In this document: piece by piece, positions 37,801 to 51,240 of the stretch | Numbering within the stretch: the first letter of the stretch is position 1 | Layout: each line of letters begins with the position of its first letter | Assembly (NCBI GenBank): GCA_004794655.1 | Contig: SMMW01000614.1 | Coordinates: 3,350,501 to 3,414,500 of the forward strand | Origin: Marisa cornuarietis | Taxonomy: Eukaryota; Mollusca; Gastropoda; Architaenioglossa; Ampullariidae | Direction: 5' to 3' | DNA: 64,000 nt | Translations under genes and position numbers: made by a program | Notes under the pieces: generated by a model | Told to the model about the DNA's origin: nothing | The model's database searches: none | What the model saw: the letters and a program-made list of their open reading frames with translations, nothing else

Positions 37801-38502
37801 AGAAAGATGAAAAGAAAAGTAGCAAGAGCTACCCTACCCAGCGACAATATTGGCGCCAGAGCTTTCAGGGTATGACACAACATGGTCCATCAGACCAAAA
37901 GGGCATAATGAGCAGTACTTCATGGACATGACAAGGACGTGGTCACACCAATTCAAGGACATAGTGTGTCCTACTTGAAGGACATGACAGATATCTTTGC
38001 ACTTAATTCCGCTGTTTACACCAATGTCTGTGTAGGAGACCGCCGGCCAAATTACCCGTTTGGCCCGCTGACCTGCGCCGTCCACAGTCATCAATCTGTC
38101 TCACATCCAGCAATCATCCTTCTCCTCCGCCATAGCACTTATGCTGTCGAAATCATTTCATTCATCGCATAAATCACTTTACAAACAGCCTCGTAATAAT
38201 CAACAATATCTGTGCCTTGAGCTGCAAATATGGTTAAACTTTCTCGCTCTCTCTCTCACACACGCACACACACACATATATATATATATACACACACACA
38301 CGCATGCGTATTAGGTGCATGTCAGGCCATGCCATTTATATTGCATTTGCACTGGTTCCATCAATTTCCTGGCATGAGAGGTGTCAGTGAATTTTCGCTG
38401 CAGCCAGCCTCTAGGACAGTAACCACAGACCCGAGGGTTAGAAAATGTCGGAGGTAACAACACCCTCGGGGTCTGGGAACTGAGTAGGCAGTCTTTTTCT
38501 CA

Positions 38503-38536
<34 letters not shown>

Positions 38537-40011
38537 TCATGCAGAATACACTCCATGGCTAACACTACTCATTAATCCTCACGTGTATATGAGTGTGCTC
38601 GTTCCTTCTTACGTGTGTTGTGTGCGTGCGTGCGTGCGTGTTTACGAGCGTGTATGTGTGAGGGCAGGCATTTGTGTGTCTGTCGGAGGAAGGGAGGGAC
38701 CTGTCACAGCACCACCAATCTTTTTTAACGACCTCCAGCCAATAAATAAGCTCACAAGAAATCATCGTAGGCATTCCTGATTAATCTCACGCTCGAGAAA
38801 GCGACAAAGATGTTCGGCAACTCACGCGCCTTGGCGATGGCGGGACAACTCCAGGAAAAAAAAGAAGAAAGAAAACAGAAATTGTGGCCGCTTTCCATGC
38901 GTAATGGGGGAAATATTGAAATAACTGCGCTGTGTACGGACTTTCTGCAGAAGGAATCAGCATTAGCTGCCATCCGTCTCAGCTAGAACCCGCCGCACGG
39001 GGGCGCTGCAGTGGTGGTGACAGGTACGGCAGAGCTGGTCGTTCCAGTGGTCAGGGGAGGCTATTAGAATGTTTTATGAAGGCACCGGAAGTGCCGCGCC
39101 TTTGTCAGTGCGCATGCCTTGACTGAACGAGAGGAACGTTGCTTTATTGTTTTATCGGATTAGCATCTGGGAGATGGGAATGGTGTGGTGGAATTTTTCT
39201 CTGCCCTGTTTAGAAACTTTTTCGTTGCATGTGATGGGGGTCTTAAGCGGCAGTTTATTGCAACCTCCAACAAACATAAATTATTATAATGATGAGTGAC
39301 TAGAGCGCTCAGCACCTTCCTCCACTGCAAGAAGAATACTGGTTGGTGGGTTTCCCTCAGATCACTGACTGATCGTTCTTTGTATTTCTAAATCATACAG
39401 TTAGGAGCATTTTTTTTCAAAAATGAACAAAATTGATTTAAGCGTTACGACCTGCATTGTCTTTATGGAAATGTATCAGAAGATGAACAAACATCTAAGT
39501 CTCCTACTAGTTTTAAGAAGTCCAAATTACAAAGTTTAAAACAGAAGACATCTTGTATTCCTCTTCACTGACGTCAGAAATCATGTAGCAACCTCTCACC
39601 CAATCAGAAGCTTTGTCTCAACGCTTTTCCCATCGGAAATATTCCAGTCCAGCTAGATATTTTTGTTCCTTTTGAAAGAGGTAGGATACAAAGTTCCCCA
39701 AGACTCCAATTACCTTTCTTTCATTACTACCTTTTTCCCATCTTTGGGAAAACATTAAATAATAGTAAAAAGGTGACTGGGTCATCAATTTGAAAGGTCG
39801 GTGGCCATAGTGACGGAAGTGTGACGTTACTGAGAATTTTCTCCCCTGAAAATGATATGATCCAGTAGATTTTCTTAGTTTGATCAGTTAATATTTTTGT
39901 TTGATGTCAAGAGTTCACGAAGAAGACAAATTGGATGTGAACTTTATACATGGTAATGAAACAATATCCTTGCATCTAAAATACTATCAACATTGTTATG
40001 AGTGTCGTAAT

Positions 40012-40190
40012 GCTGGTCTTTAAGAAACTAGTTTTAACACTGGCCTCTGGTCATGCAGCATAGTGGCAGTCGCAGCAACTGTCAGTCGTGTGCGGACTTG
40101 AAAGGCTTGTGTACGAGGTTTGGGAGCCATCAGAAAACAACACACGTGATGTCGAATGCTAAGGCTATAGGTTATGGTCCTATGACAGTT
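40012..40190 (+). repeat. interspersed repeat D, copy 1 (shorter)
   Basis: Shares with 40765-41100 the strings GTGGCAGTCGCAGCAACTGT, GTCGTGTGCGGACTT, GAGGTTTGGGAGCCATCAG and AACAACACACGTGATGTCGA in the same order. It ends soon after GGTTATGGTCCT and lacks the tail of copy 2. Confidence 0.8.
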
Positions 40191-40764
40191 TATATTACCG
40201 CACAGAGAATGCAGAATTTCTAGGATAATTAATTGCGATATTTATTGGTTGTTGATGCTGATCCTTTCATCTGAGGGACAGTAATGGACCAAGAGTAATG
40301 CTGGGTCATCAAGGAGATAAACAAGTGCAGGTCTCTTGGTTTCAGTGTTGCTTCTCGAAGCTGGGTTAAAGGCCTACCCGATTGGTGACACATATCACGC
40401 TCAAAAGACTCCTTTCATATAATTTACTGATGTATCCAAATGAAATCTCAAGGAGAAATAAGAATCTAGAGAAATTAAATAAAAACGATTTCCTCGTCTG
40501 TTCAAATTTCCATTTGAGCCCGTGTATGACGTCAGTACCGGTGGCATCATGGCTGACACAAGCTGCCCAGAAAATACCAATTTTCGAAAGCCTATGCGCA
40601 GATATAGACTCTGCTGTGTAGTTATTGAATACACAAGAAAACACAGAAACGGAGTAAGTGTTCATACACACTCAAAGGACTCATTGTTGAGAAGACAATT
40701 TATCGACTTCGTTCGTGTGTGTGGGTGTAGACCTGACTTCAGTGCACCTACACAAGGTGGGGTA

Positions 40765-41100
40765 GGTCTTTAAAAAACTAACTTTTGACGCTGGTCTCTG
40801 GTCAGGTATAAGGAATAGGAGCATGGTGGCAGTCGCGGCAACTGTCGGTCGTGTGCGGACTTAACGCTTGTGTGCGAGGTTTGGGAGCCATCAGCAAACA
40901 ACACACGTGATGTCGAAAGCTAATGGCGGCTAACTATAGGCTATGGTCCTGCGGCTTTGACGCTTGTGTGCGATGGCCCTTAGGGTGACGTGGCTACTTC
41001 CGATGCAACTGTACCCTTCTGGACTATATGAGTGTGAATATAAAAATATTCATTATTATTAATTATTTATTTATTATTATTATTATTGTTGTTGTTATTG
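40765..41100 (+). repeat. interspersed repeat D, copy 2 (with tail)
   Basis: Direct repeat of 40012-40190 about 750 bases downstream. It continues past the shared part to GACTATATGAGTGTGAATAT and an ATT/TTTA array, a short-repeat tail like those of SINE or LINE elements. An internal duplication of GCTTGTGTGCGA is visible (about 40867 and 40961). Confidence 0.75.
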
Positions 41101-41896
41101 TTGTTGTCATTCCCTTCTTAGATACGTTCAGGCCAATGCAGTAAGAGCCGCAAATTTGAACATTATGATCCTGGTTTTTAAGAAGTCGATTTTTTCTAGC
41201 CAGTTAAAACTTTCAACTTATTTATAAGTATATTTTTACTGATATTGGGACATCAGCTCACTTTAAAATAAAGTAAGCTTCGTGAAAATATGGGTATGAT
41301 CATTGGAACGTTTAGCCCTGATGAACAATGGTCTGCTCTAGGCGAGATTATATATATGTATATAAGTCCACGGCACACGGTCTCACAAAATCAGCAAAAG
41401 CTTTGCCGGTCAGCCGTTACATTCGCCATCAGGGTAGATAATTATGATTCCCAAGCCCTCGAGATCGCTTTACCTTCACTCAAAACCGACAACCCTTGAA
41501 AGCCCTCTGCCGTAGTTGTGGGGAACCTACTTTCCTCCAAAGCCATTTTGATATTTTTAACATCATTCCCGGGCGGTACGAAATTATCTACTTTAAAACT
41601 AGTTTGCTATATTTGGTCAAGCTGTAGTTTCCCCACAGGGTGTGAACTCTTTTGCAGTGTGTACAATCTCAGCCTGCCTGGCACTGTTGTCCTCTGAGTC
41701 ACCACGATCCGCCTTTTCGTAATGAGGTGCCCGAAAAATCTGCTCCTATTAAGAGAAGAGCGAAACAACTGTTTGAAGTCTGTAAAATATATGTTTATAA
41801 TGAGAAAGTTCCAAAAGGAGACAGACTATATAGTAAAAAAAAACAAACTTGTTTTACTAATGCACAATTTTTTGTTTGTGGTTGTGCATTGAAATA

Positions 41897-41924
41897 ATAA
41901 GAATAATAATAATAATAATAATAA
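41897..41924 (+). repeat. (AAT)n microsatellite
   Basis: AAT array of about nine units, imperfect at its left side. Confidence 0.9.
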
Positions 41925-42607
41925 AAATGACTACTTAGTACACTATACATTATCATGATAGATGAGTTCATGATATTTGCACATGGTACACAAAGGCATA
42001 CTTGCACGTGCACAAATAAATTCATAAGCCCAAACGAATTTTTACAAACCAACACGTATTTATTTGCTCATCCTTTGGGATTCCATTATAGGATACTTGT
42101 AGCTGCACACCGAGGTAAAAGCAATGCCAACGATCATTTTTGTTATTGTAAGAGCCAACTTGGTCGAAGAACGCTTCAAAGTTGTAATCTTCGTTAGAAC
42201 ATGTTGTCTCCATAATCACCTCGCTTACTGTCCACTTATCAACGATGAACGACTGAGGCGACAAACTGGCTTCACTCTCAGCCTCTCCGGTGTAATTACA
42301 CTGACTGGTTTTTATTTTTGTTTTTGTTTTGAGCGTTCGTCTCTCTAATTGAATAGTTTAAATAAACAGCTATCCCGTTGCTCTGACCGGCGGTTACAAA
42401 TCAGGGGCGACCGTCAAGGAGATTTAACGGTACATGGACCATCCTGCTATTACTTCCGGGCAGCATGTTACCGTCACACTTTTAACATTTTCACTGTTAT
42501 TTATGTGCGTCTGGAGTCTGTTGATACTGGATTGTAGGAGAGGTGAATAGAACATCGAGAATAACGAGGTAGGAGAGAAGGAAGGTGGAAGAGAACTGAC
42601 GTTTTGG

Positions 42608-42722
42608 CTGAGTAAGCAGCTAGGGTTATAGACATGTGAGAGTTGCCGGCCCTGTAAACAGGTGCTATATGCAGAGAAAGAGCAACATCGAGACGGGATC
42701 TGCACCAAGGATACCCGATATT
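42608..42722 (-). mobile_element. truncated copy of the 16819-17021 SINE
   Basis: GGCCCTGTAAACAGGTGCTATATGC, AGAGAAAGAGCAAC and GAGACGGGATCTGCACC align in order with the body of the element at 16819-17021 (CCCTATAAACAGATGCCACA, AGAGAAAGAACAGC, GAGACGAGAGCTGAACTC). The tRNA-like head is absent. Confidence 0.55.
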
Positions 42723-43011
42723 TAATGAAAGAAAAAAAGAAAGAATAGTAAAATAATAATAAATAAACTCTTATCTTCGTCTCCAATAAATGTGTGCTAT
42801 TTTACGATGTTGTCTTCATGGGTTACATCTTGGGGAGGGGGGGGGTTGTAGTCTGTCCCAGGGGACACCACAATTACCACCTTATCTTCGCTTGCCAGCC
42901 CTAGCGTGCTGCACTGGGCCCCCAACTGCACGACGCCTGATTACTCGAGCTGCCGGTCAGAAAGCAAGGTTGGCATACAGTCGTCAGGAGGGCCCTTGCT
43001 TATAATCACCA

Positions 43012-43127
43012 GAATGGTGGCCAAGATTGCTCGCAATCGGTAGTAGGGTGGCCATGTTGGCTCACTCTGGGCAGGGTGGTGTCCAAGGCGGCGTACAATC
43101 AACAGTAGGTTGGCCACGTTGGCTCAC
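43012..43127 (+). repeat. 62-bp tandem duplication
   Basis: Two copies of a unit ending TAGG(G/T)TGGCCA(T/C)GTTGGCTCAC, each beginning with a GTGG(C/T)..CCAAG block. Period about 62 bases. Confidence 0.75.
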
Positions 43128-46009
43128 AGGAGGCCCGACTTCGTGCAGCACCAACACCTAATGGTGCTACTCTGTCAATGTCGGGGCTGTCTTGTCTCAC
43201 ATTTGTCACCTGTTACCACTTACTGCATGTCGCTTCGGCTAAGATTTCCCCTGGTACGTCGACTTCTTGGGTGTGAGCGTCGGGAAAAGTCTTCGTTTGT
43301 CTTTATTTTGCCTCCCAATCTCATCTCGGCCATCGCTAGTGAAATCGCTATACAGCGACATCAGTGCGTCCACGCTAAAGGCCCGTGCGCACAGCTGCAA
43401 CATCACCCCGTTTCTGTAAGTTTTTTTGGCTTCACCTCCTTGATGTTGGCATAAGTTCCCACCTTCTGCCTGCCTTCCCAATAAGGCAGCCATGTATACT
43501 GCGCGGTGTAAAAAATATCTGACAGTATTCTAAAGGCACATGCAAATCTGATGAAATAAAAATACCCTACCTTGCACACGATGCTCATTTGCACTGACCA
43601 TCCAGCCTCGCAACTATTCATGCACCTGGGCCAAGCCAATATCTGTTTCTGCACTGTCTTTACAAAGTCTTCAGGTAAGCTCAGCGACATGTTGTGCACT
43701 GGCCCCAGCTTACCTCTTTGAAAGGAATTCAGAGGAGGAGGACAACAGTCGACGCTCCATTCAAACGATATGCCTCCCCAAAACGTCAGGCTTAGTCACG
43801 TGACTAATCTTAATCGATACCGAAACAAAAAAAAAAACTCAAGTATCAATACTACCCGGTTCATTAAAGGCAGTGCATCACCGGGACACACCTATACGCC
43901 CCAGTCTGCTCAGCTTCATTGCTCTTTGTTCAATGGGATTGTACTCGATACCTTTGTTCAAGCATCTAATTTCTGTCACTCAGCTTCTCAACAATGCCGT
44001 CTCAATACCCCACAAATCACACGTGCAACTGGTCTCAATCAATCAACAGTCACGAAGGAACTTGAAAATACCCCCCAGAATGCTCCAGAACGGCAAGAAT
44101 AAATGGCCTCATCGCACTTTTCTCCAAAATAAATACTTCAGGGACTAAAACAGCGCTGAACAAATTTACTTTCTCCTTGCAATGTCCAACAACTTCTGTG
44201 TACTTTATTCTCGACAAGAAGAGACGACTGTATGTTAGTCGGAGATTTAAAAAAAAAAAAAAAACAAGCTGGCACACACGTTGCTGTACGCAGGACAGAG
44301 ATCATCCACACGATCAGGCTGTAAGTGGGCAACAGGCTTGACACGAATATCCAGACGATACTGTCAGTGCCTCCATTTTTACAGCCCTTCACTTTCATGC
44401 AATGAGACCATCTCCTTTTATATTTTGTATGCTCGCGGAAACGCTTTGATCCTCCCTTACAATGTTTTCCGATGTCAGTGAGAGCTGATTGCAAACTATT
44501 AGGTTAATTTCCGTGGAAGAATGAGTCTGATATGGTTGATGTTTGTTTCTGCGTTTAGAGATGTGCGGGCACCTTGGTGCAGAACAAGCGATGGCTGCTT
44601 TTAACGCCTGGCGTCCCAGGATGCTGTCACATAATTTTTTTTTTATCACACTGGGGGTTCTAAACTGCCTGTGCGCGCAGAAGCCGATGATTATAGCTGT
44701 CTCCCTTGTCTCCCTCCTCACCCTGATAAGTTGCTGGTGACTGTGATGGTGTTTATATATGGGTGCTGCTTTGCTATTACTTCTCCATATCTTTTACTGC
44801 TTCGCTCTTTCTTAAGCTTCTCCTGTTGCTGGGGCAACCACCTACAACAGCAACATCCTCACTATCCCCTCCTCCCCTCCATTCAACCATTTTCTCTGCT
44901 TTCTCTTGGTCCTTCCTCTTGCTCTGTCTGACCGGCCAGCTGGTTGGCGGGTTGGATAGCTGACTTGGTGACTGATTGACATCTTAACGTCCCTTCTTTT
45001 CTCACTTACTCAAACTCAGCGACCTCCCCCCACCCTTTATTGACAAGCTCCTCCCCACCCTCCACCATCACAAGAAACGGATGCGCGCGTGATAAAAAGG
45101 CTAGCCTTATCCACGTGATCAAAGTATGTGCGCCGAGGGAAGGTTGCGCAGCACAGACAACAGGCTAGCGCCACGCTTCTGAAAATCAAACAAGGGAGCT
45201 GAGAATAGGGAGGGGGCTACAAGATCGATTGCCAGGCAATGATTCCAGATCCGCAGCTCCTGGGCTACCCACGTGGTGCTGGCGTTGAAAATAAAACAGA
45301 AAAATTAGAAAAGAACTTTATAGGACTATGCGCTAAAAATAAAAAAACGGGAGGGGAGAGAAAGAAAGATAAGGAGGAATAAAAAGGTTAGTGTCATCCT
45401 TTTGCTCACCTGTTTGTTTGCTTCATTTCGTGTATCGTTCATTTGTCTGGGGAAGAGTCAACAATGTTTATGTTGCGTGCTGGAAGTCGCATCGAAACGA
45501 GTGGCCAAAGGTCCGCGGGCGTGTGAAAAAGAGAAGACAGACAGACAAAGACCGAGAAAAGGAACAATGTAAATCAAAGGCATGCGAGGGTTCACATATG
45601 CACCCACGTACAAATGCCCCTGTTTTTGTATTGCACAGCGTTACTGTACATCTTTGGAAAAAAAAAGTTGAAGACAGCGCCAGGACTGATGTTACCTGAC
45701 CCTCGACCCTGACGACCTTATTTCTACGAATACATCCCAACATCCGGGTCTGTTGACTGTTGCTTCCTCGTGACTTTTTGGAAACCGTCGGACTCGGCGC
45801 ATAAGAGCTCATCTCTTTTAAAATTCCTATATTTCTTTCCTGATTAAAGAACCTACCCAAAGTCTTTGTACCTCGGATTCATGCACATTATTTGTCAACA
45901 ACTAAGGAAATTCAGTTTCATAATATTATTCGGAGGGTTTTTTTTTAAGTACTGATACGATATCTGTAAATTGAAACAGAAAACTCATTATTTTCCAAGT
46001 TCTTCCTTC

Positions 46010-46370
46010 GTGTTTGCAATATTGTAATTTACGCATTTTATATTGTCTTTAGACTGTTGGTTTTTCACACAAAATGTATTAACGATGAAGATGTGAGTTG
46101 TATTTCCTTAAGTAACGATGAGATTGAGCTGTCGCGAGAGTAAGTAAAATGAAAAAAAAAGAAATTTAAACAATTTTTAAATGTTATATTGCTACCTCCC
46201 ATTATGTTTAAAGGTAAAATGAGGATGAATCAAAGTCGCAAGGCAGGACCACTTGCAATGAACTTACAAAGTTTATTTCCTTCGAGCGGGACAAAGGTCG
46301 TCTTCACTTGACTGTCATATCTCGTATCTTTAGCACATTTCATATATTAACAAAGGAGTATATGTATGTG
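46010..46370 (+). repeat. diverged repeat E, copy 1
   Basis: Aligns over about 350 bases with 52360-52700. Shared landmarks in order are TTTGCAATA.T, TTAGACTGTT, GACGATAAAGAT or the equivalent AACGATGAAGAT, AG(C/G)T(G/A)TCGCGAGAGT, GAGGATGAATC.AAGTCGCAAG and ATCTC.TATCTT.AGCAC. Both copies run into GT-rich DNA at the right. Confidence 0.75.
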
Positions 46371-47677
46371 TGTGTAAGAGAGAGAGAGTCTTGTCTATGC
46401 TTATTGAAACGTCCGTGTTATTGTTTGGCACAATCTACACAGCATTAATATAAGAAATATTTACAAATACACCACGAGGACAGATGTCACCTACCACGCT
46501 CAAATGATCAGGAAGAGATGCTCACACTTCACGGGACTAGGAAGTTGGCGATCAAAGGACAATGATCATCGCCGTCTTCCACAAAAATGGCCGCCAGGGT
46601 CTCGCTTCCAAAACCCTCAGACGAGGACTCCTTCCAGTCCACAAAAAGGTGGACACGACTCGCACAAGCACAGGAAGATGTTGAGGGAGGTAATTATTGA
46701 CGCAGGCAGTAAGTCCCTCCCCAGGGGCCGATAGTCCAAGCTTCCACGCCCTTTTGTTCTTCACTCCCTACCCCTCCCCCGAGGATCTAGACTAGAAAGT
46801 AAATGAAACCCGATGTGCAATAAAGACCCACAGTAATGGCGGGTAACAAGGGCGGACGCGGACTATAAAATATTGTCAGGAGGGGAAAGAATCGTCAGCC
46901 CGATGTCATCGCCGTGCTTTGAATAGACACTCAGCAGCGGCAGAGCGTCTTAATGAAGAGCAGACAACCCCATCCACAAATGCGAGAGGTGGAGTGGGCT
47001 GAGGCAGAGAGGAGGTTAGGGGATGCGTCTGTGTACAAAAACAGCATCACCGTCGGCGACTGGAACCAAGGGGCTGGCAGGCAACCCACACAGCAAAGTC
47101 CACCGCAGTGTCGAAGATCGCATCGCGGAACCAAAGTTGAAGCGAACTTGGATGTGTAGACGACACGGAAACCGCTCCTGGCGGTAATCATTGCAGGAAG
47201 AGAAAGCTGGTGCGCGTGAGGACATCAGTAACTGCAACGCAGCAGAAACTGATACACGGGTAGACGCTGGTAATGTGAACATCTCTCTCTCTCCCCCACA
47301 CACCACGTGTTCTGTTGTTTAAGTTGTCAAGACCAATGACGCTTTTGGACTTATTTATTTATTTATTTAAATTAAACGCAGATGCAAGTGTTCCGGCATT
47401 CAAATTATCAACTATTCAACGAAAATGAATTATTCATTGTGTTCTCAGGCAATTTAATCGTTCCGATAAGATTGTTACATTACGCAAATTGGTCAAACCT
47501 CAAAAGTATGTATATTAAAAAAATAACTGCTGTCGTTAGCATGTGACAAACCTAAAACCAAGTAAGATGGAAGGGTGTTCTGCTGAAGCCATTAAAATAT
47601 CCTCTACTATTGTTGCTAAGTGTACATTTATATACCGCTCTGTTCTTACTCTACGCTCATGAAATAAGTAGTGACAG

Positions 47678-47914
47678 GGTAAAGGTAAAGGTCATCCCAT
47701 AACCTGTTCAGGTCGTAGGGGAGTGAGGTGTTAGAGACCCCACTTTTCTCGGGGCCAGCTTTTACATGAGGGTGGTGCCAATCTCCTCTCCCTCGCTGCC
47801 TTACCTTCCCCAACCCTCTATGGAGTCAGGTACCCATTCCAGTCAGCTTGGTCGACTAGGGAAAGTTTGCTGCGCTTATCGGGAATTGAACCAACGCACT
47901 CTAGGTTCGGATTA
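47678..47914 (-). mobile_element. tRNA-derived SINE, family A, head-truncated
   Basis: Nearly identical to 26737-26997 from the GGTAAAGGTAAAGG tail through the body to GGGAATTGAACCAACGCACT. It loses the A-box end of the tRNA-like head after that. Same antisense orientation to SCYL2. A short ATTAACCCTAACCC lies just beyond the break. Confidence 0.85.
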
Positions 47915-48340
47915 GTGTCACATTAACCCTAACCCACTGTGAAGACCTATCTTTCTTTGAGCCTTTGAAAGAGTCAACTGAACCTTGGGATGAAAGGACA
48001 CCCGAGAGGGACTTCCACATACCTGCTGTGACTGAAAGTGAGGTCTTTAAACTTTTTTGTTTTGATTCTGGAAGCAGTATGGAGACAACTATTCCCAGAA
48101 GTAAGAAGTTGCCTCTTTAAAAATGTACTGAGTGAGAAGGCGAGTAAGGGACAGAGGAGAGGCTGGGAAACACCCACAATAAGAGAGTTGGTTCTGTGCG
48201 GGTTTATGCAGGAACCCAGAGGACAATGCAGAAGAGGCTTTGCATGATCTGGTTTGCTTCATTGATGAGAAGTGCTGCAGAGTTTTGAGTTCATTAACAA
48301 AACACAGAGCCTAGCTCGGGAAAAGGAAAAATACAATAGT

Positions 48341-48342
<2 letters not shown>

Positions 48343-48408
<66 letters not shown>
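48343..48408 (+). repeat. (GT)n microsatellite
   Basis: GT array of about 32 units followed by imperfect GGTGGATG repeats to about 48436. Confidence 0.98.
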
Positions 48409-48413
<5 letters not shown>

Positions 48414-48699
48414 ATGGGTGGATGGGTGGGTGGGTGTCCGGGAGGAGGTTGAAAGGAAAAGTGTTGATGGATGGCTCTGGACCACATATGCAAATCTGCA
48501 GAAGCTGAAAACAAACTTCAATGTTATGAACATGTGTTACCACCCCTGAACGTCCATGTAACGAGGTTGTCACCCTTGTATGAGTAGAAATTGTCACCCC
48601 TGGATTTAATGTTGATATAGGGGGCGTTGTTTGAGAAATTGGAGGAGAAGCAGACGTGAGAGTCTGGTAGAAAGAAGAATTTGGGAAAAGAGGTTAGAA

Positions 48700-48862
48700 T
48701 TGATAGTAACTGTGTGGATAAATATTAACTGTGTGGATAAATATTAACTGTATGGAGAAATATTAACTGTGTGGAGAAATATTAACTGTGTGGAGAAATA
48801 TTAACTGTATGGAGAAATAGTAACTGTGTGGAGAAATATTAACTGTGTGGCTTGTCATTGAT
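48700..48862 (+). repeat. 19-bp minisatellite
   Basis: About eight copies of AACTGTGTGGAGAAATATT with variants (GATAA for GAGAA, TATGG for TGTGG). Related ACTGTGTGG strings occur as outliers at about 48868 and 48932. Confidence 0.93.
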
Positions 48863-49473
48863 AAGCGACTGTGTGGTTCCTCGCTTTACTAATTTTCTCA
48901 GCTGCTGTGTGATCTCCTGAGAAGATTGTAGAACTGTGTGGATTACGTTTACCTACTGTGGGAATTATTATTGACTTGATCATTTGTCTGCCGTTAAAAC
49001 TGTCGGAGTTGTTTGGTCGATGTATGCTGTCCGTATGATCAACGCCAGAGAACAAGACTGAAAGAGTGGAACTGTTTGCCGTGTCGAACCCCCCCCCCAA
49101 ACAACAACAGAAGAAGAGAGAACTTGAAGGACTTTAATATAAACCGTTTGTATATATTAGTTTTTGTGTAGACTCAGTGTAGAATATTTGTGCTGAACTT
49201 TTCTTTTGTTATTTAGTAAAGAATATATTTACGTTCATCCGATTAATAGAAACGTTCGAGCCCATGTACAGATGTTAGTGATTTGTTGTCTGAAAGAATA
49301 CGTGTGGAACTCAGTGTTTGCAGGCGTGCTCTGTGTGTGTCCGAGAGTGTGTGTGTTCCTCAACAGTGTAGGCACATATCTCCCCTCTCAAGGTTCCTGA
49401 CTGAAGAACTAAATGGAACTTCAGTGAAGCCTACACTGATGGATGTAGGCCTAAAGTCCAATAACATTGCTGA

Positions 49474-49475
<2 letters not shown>

Positions 49476-49541
<66 letters not shown>
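49476..49541 (+). repeat. (GT)n microsatellite
   Basis: Perfect GT array of 33 units. Confidence 0.98.
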
Positions 49542-49543
<2 letters not shown>

Positions 49544-49644
49544 GCAAAGGGATTTCACTCCTTCGTCTGCCTTTCCAAACGTGTAACTGACAGCCGGCCT
49601 CTCATAGAAAGGCAGTTCTTCCCCTCGTTCAGTTCTAGTCCGTG

Positions 49645-49835
49645 AAGGTGATTATCGCAAGGAGGACTTTTGAAAAGATCCTCGTGTCTAAACCACGCTG
49701 GCTTGCCCTCCTGGGAGAGGTTAGGTGATCTCATGAGGCTTTCGAGGATTGAACCTCGATCTGGTGGTACTCTCTGGCTTGGCACTTGGCACATGTCATG
49801 CGGATTATCCACTTCGGTCACCTGGTCCGAACAGC
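49645..49835 (-). mobile_element. tRNA-like SINE candidate (minus strand)
   Basis: On the minus strand, TGACCGAAGTGGATAATCCG resembles a tRNA A-box region. GAGGTTCAATCCTCG about 60 bases on is a good B-box. The body continues with CTCCCAGGAGGGCAAGCCAG. The tail was not resolved. Confidence 0.5.
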
Positions 49836-51174
49836 AGAGGTCTTTTCATCTCCTTCAGTGGTCGGTGCCACCGTTCAAATCCACCGAAGGATGCAGATGC
49901 TGTGAGAGACATTTGCTGCATCAGCGCGTGGTTGCTAGGGGAAGGGAAAGAGCCCAGGAAAAAGATTCTGCCCCTTTTTTCTTTTCATTCTTTGTTATGT
50001 CCATGTCGGCCATGTTGAAATTCTGTAACCAATCTCCGGTGCCTTGGACTACAACGGTTTGCTTTTGCACAGACAGGCTCTGCTCGTCATTAGGCTCATG
50101 GCCTGGCGCCTCGTAAACTTCGCGGCCGCGACCTTGACCCGTGAACCTTTTCAGCCGCGCCCGACAGCTTGCCCATAAAGCCCTCGTTACACAGTGCGAC
50201 AAAGTAGAGCGAAACAGTTCCACAGAAATCTAGTCGGACCGTGTGAAAAATCAAGTCTAACAGAGTGAAAATCAAAACTGACTGATTGGAACGGAAATTA
50301 TATTTGGTTTGGAATCGAATAATATATTCTCTGTAGATAAAATATTTAAGCCCACATTTTTTCTGCTCAGCGCAGACGATGATGTTTGGGCGGAGTTTCT
50401 CGAGCAAAAAAAAGAAAAAAAAAACTAAACCGACTCTCCGTAGCAGACGACCGGCTTTTCACCGCCTGTCTCATTCGATTTGATCGACCCGTGTACAAAG
50501 CCAGACACCACAATTATTAAGAATCTTTTGCTTGAGGCTTCTAGGTTAGGAATAAGAAAAAGTGAATCTTTTACACGCCCGCTGAAAGCGTATGATGCAC
50601 CCACTTAAAACGCAGACGAGCACGCACGCACACACACACACATGGATTAGATGATGGGACGGGTCTGACGATCACTGTTCTAAAACCTCTGGCTAGACCC
50701 TGCATTCAATGTAACAGAAGTTGGTGAAGATACCATCACGCAGTCAGCTTACCGTTTGTGATGTCAAATATACCAACATGCACAGATCGACACCTGCCTC
50801 TTTAGGCATGAAGTCCAAGAGCGAAAGCAGTCCGAGGAAATAAAAGTATGCAACGGGAACAGTTAACGACAAATTCGAGACTACAGTGGAAGGGCATCCC
50901 AAATACTACGACAGTAAAGCTCCCTGAGAGTTTCAATATGGCGGTTTGTTGGCTTCAGGAAGAGCCAGCCAGGGTCTATCCTTTAGTTTGGGATCAGTGA
51001 GGTCGGCTCCTCAGCGCATCCAACACGTGCAGCACAAGCGGCCCCCAGCCACCTTCACGTGAAGTCACACGTGCGCGAATCTCAGTCGATTTGGGCAACA
51101 GGAAAAAAATCTGGTGACAGCGACTTCGGCGCCAGCTTTGCTACAACCGCCAAAGTGATGGTTGGGCTGGTCGT

Positions 51175-51240
51175 TGTAGTAGTAGCGGTGGTGGTGGTGG
51201 CGGTGGTAGTGCTGGCAGCGGTGGAGATGGAGGTGGTTAG
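51175..51240 (+). repeat. GGT/GTA-rich low-complexity tract
   Basis: Imperfect GTAGTAG...GGTGGTGGTGG array, G-rich on the plus strand. Confidence 0.85.

Noticed and set aside
43900..44110. Frame with QITRATGLNQSTVTKEL resembling a transposase helix-turn-helix
   Set aside because: The similarity is only a short generic helix pattern; neighbouring frames are equally open and no DDE-like residues follow.
47920..47936. ATTAACCCTAACCC as an interstitial telomere repeat
   Set aside because: Only about two units; too short to separate from chance.
48990..49250. Possible LTR end near the C-run and AACAACAACAG
   Set aside because: No matching second LTR, primer-binding site or polypurine tract could be shown.
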